This document shows, in pieces, positions 1 through 9,524 of a DNA stretch of 64,000 nucleotides. How positions within the stretch are numbered: position 1 is the first letter of the stretch; each line of letters opens with the position of its first letter. The stretch comes from Gracilaria domingensis. Lineage: Eukaryota; Rhodophyta; Florideophyceae; Gracilariales; Gracilariaceae. The DNA is taken from positions 168,417-232,416 of the forward strand of contig VCMS01000113.1 of assembly GCA_022539475.1 (NCBI GenBank), given 5' to 3'. Under the pieces are notes generated by a model. The model was given only the letters and a program-made list of their open reading frames with translations, made no database searches and was not told the origin of the DNA. The position numbers were made by a program, and so were the translations under genes.

Positions 1-119
1 GTTTGACTTGATTTTCTTCGTCTTCCACACTCTTTCTACGTTCGATGATTTCTATGCCGCCCTTGTTAACTAACTGAAAAGTTACATGCAACTGTGACTG
101 CGTTTTACCCCGCTACGAA

Positions 120-779
120 TTGTCCAAAGGCCTTGCATGTGCCCTAAGAGTTCTTCCGTATCTCCATGACAACTCTCTGGTTTTCATCCACGACTTTTAT
201 ACACGATTGGATCACTACTCTCAGGTTCTACAGTACTATATCGAGGTCGCACGCATACTTGCCCAAAGCAACAATGATCCCACCCAGGGCCCCATTGACG
301 AGCCTCAAGGTCTTATTGTGTTGCGTAGAAAACCTGACCTCGTTCTTCCGCTTTCTACTTCCGACATCGATGCGACGTACGAAAGAATAGACTGGAGAAG
401 CCCATTCCCAGACCCAATAACGTCAGTGTTTCGGCGAACTGCTTATACTACCGCCTTATTCTTTGACTGGGGCCGCTGGAAACGCGCCTATAATCCGTCA
501 CATTTGCTCTCTTTTGTGGTACATGATTTGCTTGTTCTTGCTGCCGTGTACGGAATTGTATCTTTTGTGGTTCAGAACTACCGAATGTATAGAAGAGACA
601 ACAGTACTGCATTGAAAGCTTCAAAACGATTGCGTGACCGTTCGCCTCACTCTGGCAGTCCTGAAACCTTGTCAACCACCTCTCGGCCTAACTCGAACAT
701 CAAGTTTATGGAGACAGAAGGAATGAAAGCCGCCAATGCGAGAAGGAAGCGAGCAAGCGCTGTTGCTCTCAAGGTGTAG
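120..779 (+). CDS. 3' end of a membrane-anchored protein gene, possibly methyltransferase-like (partial)
   Basis: This is the last exon of a gene that begins before the window. The frame is open back to a stop at 75-77, and no ATG fits. A splice acceptor is likely between about 80 and 132; AG at 80-81 and the AAAG near 125-130 are both possible, so the 5' edge is approximate. The first ~75 residues (HDFYTR, HYSQVLQYY, GLIVLRRKP) resemble the C-terminal end of Rossmann-type methyltransferase-like proteins, but I cannot name the family. A hydrophobic stretch at about residues 131-152 looks like one membrane span. It is followed by a basic, Ser/Thr-rich tail that would lie in the cytosol. The stop is TAG at 777-779. 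Confidence 0.5.
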   Translation: MSKGLACALRVLPYLHDNSLVFIHDFYTRLDHYSQVLQYYIEVARILAQSNNDPTQGPIDEPQGLIVLRRKPDLVLPLSTSDIDATYERIDWRSPFPDPITSVFRRTAYTTALFFDWGRWKRAYNPSHLLSFVVHDLLVLAAVYGIVSFVVQNYRMYRRDNSTALKASKRLRDRSPHSGSPETLSTTSRPNSNIKFMETEGMKAANARRKRASAVALKV

Positions 780-1238
780 ACGTAATTCAGAAATTTTGGC
801 TTGCCGCCACGAGGTTATCTTCGAGAATATTATGTATACGTGCATCCTTTTCGCCAGGGGGAAGGAGTTGTTATTAGTCGTATTATATGAAAGTGGCATT
901 AACATGTGTTGGCCTTTCTGGCTAGCGTTCTGCAATAGTATTAATAACTGTACTACGGAAAGTTCAGTAGCGCTCTTTAACCTATAAATAGGAAGAGAGA
1001 AAAAGACAGAGCGTACGAAGGAAAGTCAAATTGGGCGGAGGGGCTCTTTGTATCAACAACGCAGAGGAGGAATTGTAAACGGTGGGTCTTGTGCTTGTGA
1101 CTAAGGACTTGGTAACACTTCAATTTCGGAAAGAATCCTCAGCTTCTCTTGGGAATGTAACGCAGCATTTCAAAACTCGTCAAAACTGGACGTGGCACGA
1201 CTACTGTTCGCAAAAGCAATTGCGAACGTCATTTAACA
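780..1238. other. Gap between convergent genes; isolated TATA-like site
   Basis: No gene is recognised here. A good TATA-like octamer (TATAAATA) lies at 983-990 on the plus strand, but no convincing ORF follows it. The 64-codon frame from 1082 has no ATG and overlaps the end of the NMNAT gene on the other strand. It may be fortuitous or drive a non-coding transcript. Confidence 0.3.
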
Positions 1239-2078
1239 TCATCTGTACAGGTGATGCTTTCGAATGTAGTCTATGACAGGAGTAGGCGTCATGAAGGCAA
1301 TACTGTGGCCTCTCCTCAAATGTTGCCTGCACAGCAGAGAGCACAAAACAAAAGGAAACAGATTAGTCGCTGTTCATTGACACGGTGCATACTGGGAAAG
1401 CACACATACCTTACAAGCGTTGAGCTATGATCTCCAACCCATGCGTCAATCCACGTAACATCCTTGACAAATGGGACCAAGTTTGCAACGTCGGGCTTGG
1501 GACCATTCCTGGCCTTGACGATAAACCTGCAACAGTTGGCAAGCTTTATAGCCGATTGCCTCGGCCACGAGCTGGAGTTGGCCATGGACAGGAGAAGATC
1601 TGAGCCGCACACCAAAAACAACTGCACATTCTTCGACCAGGCCACGACGGCGGCACGGATTCGATTAGCGACGTCATAACTCTGCACATAATGACTGGAG
1701 CGAGCCTCCCAATCATCCAAGACAATGTGATCCAATTCCCGAAGTGCCAGACGACACATCGCAAGCCGATGTCTCGCAGGAACTAGGCTGGCCTTCTTGT
1801 AAGCATCATTGGCCGGAGAAAGGTAACCTCCACACACATGATAGCCAAGCTGTTTCAGGGAATCCGTGGCAGCCTCTGTTTCACGGTTGCGATGTTGGAA
1901 AACTGTCAGTACGACGTCTGAACGAAGGCGCAAACTGATTCAGCGTTGTGTGGGAGACGAACGCACCAAACAGGCGCATGTGGGCGTGAGTAATGGGCGA
2001 AAACGAGCCAATCTGGAGCAGAACGGCGGCGGGCATGTGAGCCGGCGGCGGGACAAGATGGTCTGTTCTGACCACCAT
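1239..2078 (-). CDS. NMNAT: Nicotinamide/nicotinate mononucleotide adenylyltransferase (three exons)
   Basis: Makes NAD+ (or NaAD) from ATP and NMN (or NaMN), the last common step of NAD synthesis. I solved the exons by family fit: 2078-1967, 1875-1410 and 1326-1239, with introns of 91 bp (1966-1876, GTGCGT..CAG) and 83 bp (1409-1327, GTATGT..CAG). The product is 221 aa, normal for the family. Exon 1 carries the nucleotidyltransferase loop GSFSPITHAHMRLF. Joining restores RLFE into exon 2, which has GGYLSPANDAYKK, the HRLAMC segment and GSDLLLS. Exon 2 ends at SSTLVR, the ISSTxxR motif, and exon 3 supplies the typical ending VIDYIRKHHLY. Phases 1 and 2 are consistent. No signal peptide is evident. 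The start ATG at 2078 is the most upstream in-frame ATG in exon 1. The promoter gap is shared with the divergent ODC-like gene. Confidence 0.93.
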
Positions 2079-2828
2079 GGGAATTGGACTGAGCTAACAG
2101 CAGCGAACGTGGGGCTGCGAAGGGGCGGCGCAGCAGGGCGGTGGCGCCATCATTCGGAGGCGGAGCGGCGCGGTGCATCTTATGCTCGTCTGCGACCAAG
2201 CGGCGCGGGCGTATCGTGCGCTCACCGCGTGCGCTAAAAAGCGTGGCGTCGGCGTGTTTCCGGCTGTCCACGCCGCTGCGTGCAGCGCACGTGGACTGCA
2301 CGTGCAAACAAATGCAGAATGACATGTGGCTGACGTGTTGGATTTCTACACGCCACGTCGCATGCGCGTGCTCCTTGCTGCTGCACACAGCCCTACACAC
2401 GCCTTACAGCCCCTACGCTCCGCACGGGCGAGATGCATACACGTACACGTACGTGTCGGCGCGCTGGGTGTGCGCCGCAGCGCGACGCCTCCCTCGCGGC
2501 GAGCTACCGCCGGTCCGCGCTGACCGCGTTCCACAAGAGCGTCCGAAGGCACGACGGTGTCTACCAGAGGTATAAAGGATACCAACGGTACCAACGTGCA
2601 CCACTCCACTCCGCCGTGCCAGCCGTTCCGCTCCGGCACAGCATCGCCTGCACCGCCTCGCCGCCTTGCCGCCTCCGCCGAACTTGTCTCCATGCCCTTC
2701 CCCCCCCAGCCCGCCGCTCCTGTTCCCGCAACCGGTCGCTCCGCCCGACGCGCTCCGTTCCGTCTGCTCCTCATCTCCGCCATCACCAGCGTCTTAACCA
2801 ACTCGCTTTCCCTTCCTCCTATATCCCC
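2079..2828. promoter_or_regulatory. GC-rich divergent promoter gap, NMNAT (-) / ODC-like (+)
   Basis: About 750 bp, rich in C+G and CpG, with several overlapping long frames that look like composition artefacts. A TATA box (TATAAA, 2571-2576) on the plus strand lies about 255 bp before the ODC-like ATG. Alternate stretches such as ACGTACACGTACGT near 2438-2455 are visible. The ODC frame is open back to 2433, but the TATA position makes 2829 the sensible start. Confidence 0.5.
2571..2576 (+). promoter_or_regulatory. TATA box for the ODC-like gene
   Basis: TATAAAGG context directly upstream of a pyrimidine-rich leader that runs to the ATG at 2829. It supports transcription start near 2600 and argues against upstream in-frame starts. 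Confidence 0.5.
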
Positions 2829-4079
2829 ATGACTGCTCCGCTGTTATCGCCGTGTTCTCAGCGCACGCATCACGCGTTGCCAACTCTCCACCAACTTTGT
2901 GTCCCGTCGGTCACCTCTGCCTCACCTCAGCAGCTACTCGCCACTCTCATACATCGTACGCATTCTGCCATATACGCCGCGGATCTATCTGTCGTTCTCA
3001 GGCAGGTCAATCTGTTTCGAACCTTGTTGCCAGATATCACCCCATACTACGCTGTCAAATGTAATCCTGATCCAGTTCTTGTAAACTTTTTGGCTCGTAT
3101 TGGATTATCCTTCGATTGTGCATCGCGACAAGAAATTGACCTCGTTAAAGATGCACTGCGCGCTCCACACGGTGGTCAAACGCTTGATCAACGCATGATA
3201 TTTGCCAACCCCTACAAGCTTGTTGAAGATATCAAATACGTACGTTCCTTGGGTGCATCTTTAATGACCTTTGACAGCGTCGATGAACTTGTGAAGATTC
3301 ATGCAACATATCCCCACGCCAGACTGCTACTGCGCATTGCTGTTGACGATTCACATTCGTTGTGCCCGCTCAGCTCAAAGTTTGGTGCAAACCTTGGTAA
3401 AGAGATTTCTTCAATCCTGCAAGCCGTCAGCAATTATTCACTCAATCTCGTTGGAGTTGCCTTCCACGTTGGTTCCGCCTGCGGCCAGGTGCAATCATAC
3501 ATTCAGGCTTTGCATGATGCACGTGCTGTCTTTGACGTTGCCGCGGAAGAAGGTATCCAGCTTTCGGTTCTTGATATTGGAGGTGGATTCCCCGGTTATG
3601 ACGGTGATACCAATGTGACGTTTAGACAAATTGCTGATGCTATTCGACCACTGATTCGTTCCTTGTTCCCTCCCCACGTCAGAGTCATCGCGGAACCAGG
3701 CAGATTTTATGCTTCCAGTGCCTATAACCTTGCGGTTAAGGTCGTTCTCACTTTGGACGGTGAAAGGAAAAGATGTTACATTGCTGATGGCATTTTCGGC
3801 TCCTTTCGCGATGCGTTCATTTTGAACTCGAGCTTTGAGGCAAAACTCCTGTCGACCAAAAGCGCCGTAGCTAGACAACTGTGTTCATATGATCTTTATG
3901 GGCCCTCGCTCGATTCTGCGGATGTCATTGCCAAAGATGTGAAGCTTCCCATGCTAGAGGCTGGCGACTGGCTTCACTTTGAGAATATGGGTGCGTACAC
4001 TTTATCGCTTGCTGCACATCGTCATCAACAGCTGAGGTATCACATCGTTTACTGCTTCAGTAATGATGAATGCCAGTAA
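2829..4079 (+). CDS. Ornithine decarboxylase-like protein with Leu in place of the catalytic Cys
   Basis: A 416-aa member of the fold-III PLP decarboxylases (ODC/DAP decarboxylase), which convert ornithine to putrescine. Visible family features are the PLP lysine K77 in YYAVKCNPDP, DCASRQEID (96-104), RIAVDD (169-174), SKFGA (183-187), HVGSACG (213-219), GGGFPG (251-256), AEPGRFY (288-294), ADGIFGSF (319-326) and FENMGAY (384-390). The C-terminal active-site loop normally reads GPxCD with a cysteine that serves the opposite subunit. Here it reads GPSLD, with codon CTC at 3909-3911 (L361). Everything else for PLP and substrate binding, including D320, is kept. The protein could be a slow or re-specialised decarboxylase or a non-catalytic regulator. 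Length is normal and there are no introns. The start at 2829 is the first ATG after the TATA box. Confidence 0.88.
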   Translation: MTAPLLSPCSQRTHHALPTLHQLCVPSVTSASPQQLLATLIHRTHSAIYAADLSVVLRQVNLFRTLLPDITPYYAVKCNPDPVLVNFLARIGLSFDCASRQEIDLVKDALRAPHGGQTLDQRMIFANPYKLVEDIKYVRSLGASLMTFDSVDELVKIHATYPHARLLLRIAVDDSHSLCPLSSKFGANLGKEISSILQAVSNYSLNLVGVAFHVGSACGQVQSYIQALHDARAVFDVAAEEGIQLSVLDIGGGFPGYDGDTNVTFRQIADAIRPLIRSLFPPHVRVIAEPGRFYASSAYNLAVKVVLTLDGERKRCYIADGIFGSFRDAFILNSSFEAKLLSTKSAVARQLCSYDLYGPSLDSADVIAKDVKLPMLEAGDWLHFENMGAYTLSLAAHRHQQLRYHIVYCFSNDECQ

Positions 4080-4316
4080 AACAAGAAGTCTGCGTCTCAT
4101 AATGTGGCATCAGGCTGCACAATATCATGAGGCAAATCTTCCCCCTCTTCCTCATATGCTCCTTTTGCGTGGTACATCGAAGTAGAACGATTCTCTCTTC
4201 ATGAAGAAAGCAGTTTAGGCGTCGCACCTGCGTCACATCTCTCGGCGTGAGACTTGAAGCTGATGAGTGCTTATGCTCCGACATCTTCCTTAGATGATTC
4301 AAAAACACCGTAGACC

Positions 4317-4742
4317 TCAGGATTCTCGTTCTCTTGCAGCTATAAGATTTCGAACGCTAGTAAGTAGTTTTTGTGCATCGTCCACAGCATCCACCATTTC
4401 TTCTCCAGCTTGATTGCTCTCGAAGTTTGCAGTATCCAACAAAGATCTTTCCTGTCCTTCCTGTTGCTTCATTTTGCCCTCGATGACGTCAATAAGGGCG
4501 TCAACGTCGCGGCTACACTTAACTATATCCGTCGCGAATTCTGGTATCTGTGAAGCAAGTCGCTTCCGAGCTGCTTCATCATTGGCCACTTCTTCTTTCT
4601 CATCAGGAGCACGAGAAGTAGGAGGGGCATCGCGTTGCAGAACCCCCAAGCATTCGTAGAATTTTACACCAAGTTCCTCAAGTTTCTTCTGGAGTCGAGA
4701 CAAATCATCCATCTGGGTTGTCTCTACTTGTTTCTCGGACAT
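4317..4742 (-). CDS. MED21: Mediator complex subunit 21 (MED21/SRB7)
   Basis: A 141-aa protein fitting MED21, a small Mediator middle-module subunit that pairs with MED7 and links Mediator to RNA polymerase II. The N-terminus has MDDLSRLQKKLEELGVKFYE followed by GVLQRDAPP, the usual start of the family. The middle has FATDIVKCSRDVDALIDVIE, matching the FA..I..T.KDID.LID.LP helix. The C-terminal half is a predicted coiled coil ending in charged residues. The normal length is about 140 aa. The start ATG at 4742 gives MSEKQ. It is convergent with the ODC-like gene and divergent from the Gemin6-like gene. Confidence 0.85.
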   Translation of the reverse strand: MSEKQVETTQMDDLSRLQKKLEELGVKFYECLGVLQRDAPPTSRAPDEKEEVANDEAARKRLASQIPEFATDIVKCSRDVDALIDVIEGKMKQQEGQERSLLDTANFESNQAGEEMVDAVDDAQKLLTSVRNLIAARERES

Positions 4743-5204
4743 GCTTAACGTATTGCACGGAGACTGGGACGTTCTTCAAGTATAAACGGAGGAAGAGCTT
4801 AAGTTAATCCCCGTCGATCATGTACAAACTCAACAAACTGTTTGCTTTGTCGCTGCCTGCCCAGAAAACGAGAGCTTCATCGAGAGTTTCTTGGTGCGAT
4901 GTGATATGAAGAGCTTGCAAGTCCTTTCAAAATGCTTACAACTATTTTCGGATATGAAATGTACTTACATGAGAAAGGTACACGTACAGATCTTACTCGG
5001 AGCGCTTACCGGGAGACCCTATTCAAGACTCTTGAATAAAGAGCCGAAGGTGGGGGCTTTCGCTTTTCGAGTGCGAATCAGAATTTCACCTACAACAGAG
5101 GGCCACTGGCTTCATCGTTCGAAGGCTAACACAAAGCGAGCTGCGATACCCGCGATGGATATTTAGATACTTAAGAACCTACGTGTACAAGACTTGTGTT
5201 CAAA
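4743..5204. promoter_or_regulatory. Divergent gap MED21 (-) / Gemin6-like (+)
   Basis: About 460 bp of mixed composition. I see no recognisable gene. It must hold the promoters of both flanking genes. No clear TATA box is seen for either. Confidence 0.3.
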
Positions 5205-5675
5205 ATGGATGCGTTCTACATGCATCACTTCGACAAAGAGCGGAAACTTGTTGAAGTTGAAACACGCAAAGGTCCATTGAAAGGGTTCCTTCACGTCATA
5301 GATCCTGAATCTGCAACTCTAGTCGTTCAGAGTATGGATTCAGTTGTTATCCTCTCGCAAGCTGCGGTTGTCTCACTCAAACAAATTAAAGCAGACGATG
5401 AAGAATTGGCAAAATATCCTCTTATGCCATTCGAAAGCCAAAGAGACCCCAAGCCGCCTCATTCGTGTGAACATTTGCTTGAGGAATTCCGAAAGAGAAT
5501 GATTGATGCAAAAGTCATTTTGAAAGATGGAGAGCAGCATATATCACTATTCGACGGAGCAGCGTGGATTATGCCGCCCTACGACCGCAGTTCAAGTTTC
5601 AGTGAAAACGAAACCGTTCTAATGAGACTGCATCAACTATTGTCGGATATTGCGGACCCGGGAAAAGGAGAATGA
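5205..5675 (+). CDS. Gemin6-like protein (Sm-fold SMN-complex subunit)
   Basis: A 156-aa protein. Gemin6 pairs with Gemin7 through an Sm-like fold and helps the SMN complex load Sm rings on snRNAs. The N-terminal half has the Sm-like pattern: VEVETRKGPLKGFLHVIDPE, then SATLVVQ and a hydrophobic strand VVILSQAAVVSLKQI. The C-terminal half (LLEEFRKRMIDAKVIL, LFDGAAWIMPPYDRSS, then ETVLMRLHQLL) matches the second domain of Gemin6 (LTIDPPYGPENC-like). The alignment is from memory of the family and is moderate in strength. I chose the ATG at 5205; an in-frame GTG lies 9 bp upstream. The gene is intronless. Confidence 0.65.
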   Translation: MDAFYMHHFDKERKLVEVETRKGPLKGFLHVIDPESATLVVQSMDSVVILSQAAVVSLKQIKADDEELAKYPLMPFESQRDPKPPHSCEHLLEEFRKRMIDAKVILKDGEQHISLFDGAAWIMPPYDRSSSFSENETVLMRLHQLLSDIADPGKGE

Positions 5676-5933
5676 CGCCCATGCAAGGCATTGCTTTCTA
5701 AAGCATGTGCTCGCATGTTATTACTGCCACACCGCGAGTTTCTGATGTGAAGCACCATAAGGAGAGCAACAGAAGCATTCATGAATTGAGAAATCCTTTA
5801 GGTGGGCAAAGTTGGCCCGTGTTTGGCAAAATGACTCGTCTTTGGCGGTATTTTCAGCATTGATGAAAGAGGCTTTCTCCTTGGGCACTATGGCCCACAG
5901 AGAAATCCGTCTCGTTAGGGTTCTGAGTCAGAA

Positions 5934-7034
5934 ATGAAGTCGTCGTATCCCCTTCGATCAGGTGTGCTCTTTGTTCACACTTTGTTGAATGAAAATCTGA
6001 ATAGGTTTGTTATGGGAGAGTACACAGCTTATACCAGAAAAGTATCAGATGAACATCCCACGCACACTTCGGCTTCTCAATTTCGCCACCGGCGGAAGCG
6101 ATTTTCAGCTCATTCAGTTCTCAAGCGATATCCGAATTTGTGCTTCTGTCTTTCGATTCTGGGACTGCTATCTTCTTTGTGGTTGACTCTACGTGCTCTT
6201 TGGTTGATGGCTTTATGGGTTTCTAAATCTTCTACAGGCAAACACACCCCTGTTGACGTTGCGCCGCGTCCAATTTTCGTCATTGCCGGTGGGGGAGCTC
6301 GGACGGGTTCAACGTTTATATTCAACATTCTGCGAGTGCTAATGCGAATAAGAGACCCGAACACGGTGGCCAGTAGTAACTGGATGCTTGCAAAGCTCGT
6401 ACCGGAGGACAGTGCAGCGTCAGGATACGATCGAATCGCCTTGCTGAAGACGATGGGAACTTCAATTCTTGTAAAAGTTCATACGGCAAAGCAATATTAC
6501 GATTTTGTCGGACCCGCACATAACAACACATTCGCTGAGGAGGTGGACTTATTGGTAACAGGTTACAGGGATCTCAGAGAAGAAACTGTTTCCGCTTTCA
6601 AAATGTTTGCGAAGAATAGATCAGAATGGGAATCGGAGAACAAGTGGGCAGAGCAATGTCAGGCTCTTATACGAAGAAGGAACACTCTTATTCTGGAAGC
6701 TGGCTCCTCAGTCCCAGTACTTGATATCCGTTACGAGAGTTGGGCAGATGGTACTCTATCAAGTCTGATGGGACTTATACGCAAACTGGGATCCAGTCTT
6801 CCGTGGGAATACTCCGAAAAAGACTACCGAAGCACCCTGGATGAAGTATCACGGTTGCGTGTGCCCTTAGGTGGGGAGCCGGACGCAAGAGTAAACTGGC
6901 ATGTATCCAATTTAATGAGCCCAAAGCATATCTCAACCGAACAGTTGAGCAATGAATTCCTAGAGAGGGGTATGCGTGCTGTTGCACTGGAACCAAAATG
7001 CGCGACTTGGTTAAGTGAAAAAGGATACATGTGA
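5934..7034 (+). CDS. Single-span membrane sulfotransferase-like protein 1
   Basis: A 366-aa predicted type II membrane protein. Residues 1-68 are basic and probably cytosolic, about 69-96 form a long hydrophobic span, and the rest would be luminal (Golgi). The luminal part begins with IFVIAGGGARTGST (about 114-127), which fits the P-loop-like 5'-phosphosulfate-binding segment of PAPS-dependent sulfotransferases. VTGYRDLREE could be the 3'-phosphate-binding segment. In a red alga such enzymes are candidates for sulfating cell-wall galactans; the acceptor cannot be told from sequence. Another start is M27. No intron is seen. A related class of protein lies at 32687-33739, but the two are not close paralogs. 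Confidence 0.6.
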   Translation: MKSSYPLRSGVLFVHTLLNENLNRFVMGEYTAYTRKVSDEHPTHTSASQFRHRRKRFSAHSVLKRYPNLCFCLSILGLLSSLWLTLRALWLMALWVSKSSTGKHTPVDVAPRPIFVIAGGGARTGSTFIFNILRVLMRIRDPNTVASSNWMLAKLVPEDSAASGYDRIALLKTMGTSILVKVHTAKQYYDFVGPAHNNTFAEEVDLLVTGYRDLREETVSAFKMFAKNRSEWESENKWAEQCQALIRRRNTLILEAGSSVPVLDIRYESWADGTLSSLMGLIRKLGSSLPWEYSEKDYRSTLDEVSRLRVPLGGEPDARVNWHVSNLMSPKHISTEQLSNEFLERGMRAVALEPKCATWLSEKGYM

Positions 7035-7644
7035 TCAAGATTGGACAGCTTCTTGAGAATCGTTATCCACGAGTTCTTATACCTAGTCTCCACGTTCGTC
7101 CGAATGGCTTTATGCAACAATACGTCGAGCCTGACGCCCTATGTTGGCTTAGAAACGACTTGCTCAGATGCCATTTCTAATGCATATCGCGAGAATGTCC
7201 TTGTCCGTTTTTCTTTAGTGCCGCAATGAGTGTAAAGGATGTGCCCATACTGTCGATGTGCTTGGAGCTCACACATCAGTCTCTCAAAAACTCGTACGGA
7301 AAGCCATGAATAGATATCATTAGGTGAAACAAATAAACCAGAACCTTGACGGACAATGTGAATTTCGAAGACGGCTCCCTTATCCGAGGAAGACCTTGCC
7401 TGGTACCCAAGCCTCCTCCGTTGCGTTTCGTTCGCGCGTGATGATCACGATTATCTTCACTCAGTTTTGGACGCGCTGAACAATTACTGCCCTTGGCGAG
7501 ATCACGATTCAGCGCGTCCATAATTAGTGCAAACATTTTGGCCTGCTTGCCACCCTCGTTCGATAGTTTGGAATCTCAGAGGTCGAGGGACACAAGACTG
7601 CGGAAGAGGCTCTCTACTAGAGAGGTTGTAAGAATCCATACGGC
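7035..7644. other. 610-bp gap, no gene seen
   Basis: Contains only short frames on both strands. It separates two plus-strand genes, so it should hold the 3' UTR of the sulfotransferase-like gene and the promoter of RsmG. I see no TATA box or repeat. Confidence 0.3.
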
Positions 7645-8595
7645 ATGTCTGGAAGTTTGAACTGCGTGACATACTTCCAATGCAATTCGGGGTCGAGGCG
7701 TTTGCCTTCCTTTATCATTAACTCTACTTCCCTTTTCTTGCGACCAGCGCCTTCGGTGTTGTCTTGTCATTCACGCATATGCAGTTATACAAGCACGTCT
7801 TCAATTCAGAGCAAACTATACACGAGTTCAGAGCAGGAACTAAGGCTTGCGGTAGACAATTTTCGGAACGTGGCAAACAGAGTTGGGCTTTCTAGCTCGC
7901 AACAAGAGATGTTGTTGAAGGTTTCAGAAATGTTGCATGAGCGAAGTTCAAACTTCAATCTAACTGGAATTCGCACCCGTCATGGAATTATCGTGAAGCA
8001 CCTCATTGATGGCATGACGCTGCTCCCAGTTTTGGATAAAGAAGCCCCGAAAGCCATCGTCGACGTGGGCACAGGGGCTGGCTTTCCTGGATTGGTGCTG
8101 GCTGTTTCACGTCCAGAGTGGTCCCTGACTCTTATAGACTCTGTACGCAAAAAGCTGGCTTTCCACAAGCAGGTCGTCGATGAACTTGCCCTGAACAACG
8201 TTAAATCAGAATGGGGAAGAGCTGAAGAGCTTGCCCAAGGCCCCTTGAGAGAGAATTTCTGCGTAGCAGTAGCCAGATCTGTGGCACAGATGCGCGTCCT
8301 GGCGGAACTCACTTTGCCGTTCGTGCGAGTTGGTGGCTGCGTGATAGCGCAGAAGTCAGTCGATTCTAAACTCGAAGAGATATCCGCCGCGACAAAGTCG
8401 GTGAGGGAATGTGGTGGCCGGCTTGAACGAATTATACCTGCATGGCCACCTGACTGGAAAGAACTGCTGGGTGGTGGTGAGAAAGAGCTCGACAAAAATC
8501 TCGATGCAAAGCATATGATTCAAGTTAGAAAGGAGAAACCCACTCCCTCGAAGTATCCTCGAGGACCTGGGAGTCCAAAGAAATTTCCTTTATAG
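7645..8595 (+). CDS. rsmG: Organelle-targeted 16S rRNA (guanine-N7) methyltransferase RsmG/GidB
   Basis: A 316-aa SAM-dependent methyltransferase that methylates a guanine (G527 in E. coli numbering) in small-subunit rRNA. The first ~62 residues are Ser/Thr/Arg-rich with few acids and look like an organelle transit peptide, more likely plastid. The core follows GidB order: NFNLTGIR (about 103-110), HLIDGMTLLP, the SAM-binding loop DVGTGAGFPG (140-149), LIDSVRKK and VARSVAQMRVLAE. The tail has PSKYPRGPGSPKKFPL, equal to the typical R.PG.P.K.PL ending. Total length minus the leader is about 250 aa, normal for GidB. The start ATG at 7645 precedes the leader. No intron. Convergent with OSCP. Confidence 0.88.
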   Translation: MSGSLNCVTYFQCNSGSRRLPSFIINSTSLFLRPAPSVLSCHSRICSYTSTSSIQSKLYTSSEQELRLAVDNFRNVANRVGLSSSQQEMLLKVSEMLHERSSNFNLTGIRTRHGIIVKHLIDGMTLLPVLDKEAPKAIVDVGTGAGFPGLVLAVSRPEWSLTLIDSVRKKLAFHKQVVDELALNNVKSEWGRAEELAQGPLRENFCVAVARSVAQMRVLAELTLPFVRVGGCVIAQKSVDSKLEEISAATKSVRECGGRLERIIPAWPPDWKELLGGGEKELDKNLDAKHMIQVRKEKPTPSKYPRGPGSPKKFPL

Positions 8596-8870
8596 TCTTC
8601 AGTACGTTCATGTGATTCCATACAAAGACACCATCTCGCAAATAACATTCGCGAGCGGAGAGCAGTTTAACATCTCTACGACAAAGGGCTCTTACAAAAA
8701 AAGATATGCGCTTTCTCTTTAGAAATCGTGAGTTGCTTCTATCGGCTAACCAACAGAGATCGTACTAAACCCTGCCATGTATTTTCCTCTTCTCTACTTC
8801 TTCGGATTATAGTCACATGTATCACTGCGCCTGCAAAACGTCTCATGGTGTGCCTTGACCGTGAATATCT

Positions 8871-9524
8871 TTACATCGCCTGTGATAATACCTCTTGCAA
8901 TTTGCGAAGCTCCGTACGAGTAGAAAGGTCCATAAAACGATCCCCTACTTGGATCGTTAGACCACCAAGCAGCTCCTCGTCAATGGCAGTTTCTACAGTT
9001 AGTTCTGCATCAGGTTTTCCGGCAAAGAACCTCTGCTTGATCTTCTTCTTCAGAAGCGCAAGTTCCCATTCCGACAACGGAATCGTAGTGGTTACCTTTA
9101 CGACAACCTCGCCTTTCAGGGCTGCAATCATATCCTGAAAGGATGTAAGAGCTTTCGAGGCCTCTGAGGTCCTCCCATTTTCGGACATAACCATCAAAAA
9201 CTTCGAGAAAGTATCGGAAAATCCGGCTTTGGTGACGATCTCCGTCATAGCTTCAACTTTTGCCGTGCGGGGGAGGGATGGATTGATGAGAAACTCGCTC
9301 AATGTAACATTCTTAGACACCATGTCCTGCATACTGTTCACATCGGAGATAACCGCATCGAGAGAATTGGTCTTCTTCGCGGCGTTGTAGAGTGCATACG
9401 CGTACCTCCCAGCGGTGTCAACCGCCTTGGGAAGGTGCCCAACTTCCGTTGATTCGGCAGAAAAATTTCGAAGCCAAAGCGAGTGTCCGGTACGAGGAAC
9501 TCTTCGCGAGACAAGACGAAGCAT
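8871..9524 (-). CDS. Mitochondrial ATP synthase subunit O (OSCP)
   Basis: A 217-aa protein, the peripheral-stalk subunit that ties F1 to the stator in the inner mitochondrial membrane. The start MLRLVSRRVPRTGHSLWLRN is a basic amphipathic presequence. The OSCP/delta fold follows: GRYAYALYNAAKK, FLINPSLPRTAKVEAM, FLMVMSENGR and VVVKVTTTIPLSE. The signature near the end reads IDEELLGGLTIQVGDRFMDL with S-R-L-like STRTELRKLQEVL. A chloroplast delta subunit is the alternative, but the presequence and overall motif spacing favour OSCP. Intronless. The start is ATG 9524. Confidence 0.88.
   Translation of the reverse strand: MLRLVSRRVPRTGHSLWLRNFSAESTEVGHLPKAVDTAGRYAYALYNAAKKTNSLDAVISDVNSMQDMVSKNVTLSEFLINPSLPRTAKVEAMTEIVTKAGFSDTFSKFLMVMSENGRTSEASKALTSFQDMIAALKGEVVVKVTTTIPLSEWELALLKKKIKQRFFAGKPDAELTVETAIDEELLGGLTIQVGDRFMDLSTRTELRKLQEVLSQAM

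Noticed and set aside
983-1276. TATAAATA followed by a 64-codon frame as a plus-strand gene
   Set aside because: The frame has no ATG and overlaps the spliced end of NMNAT on the other strand.
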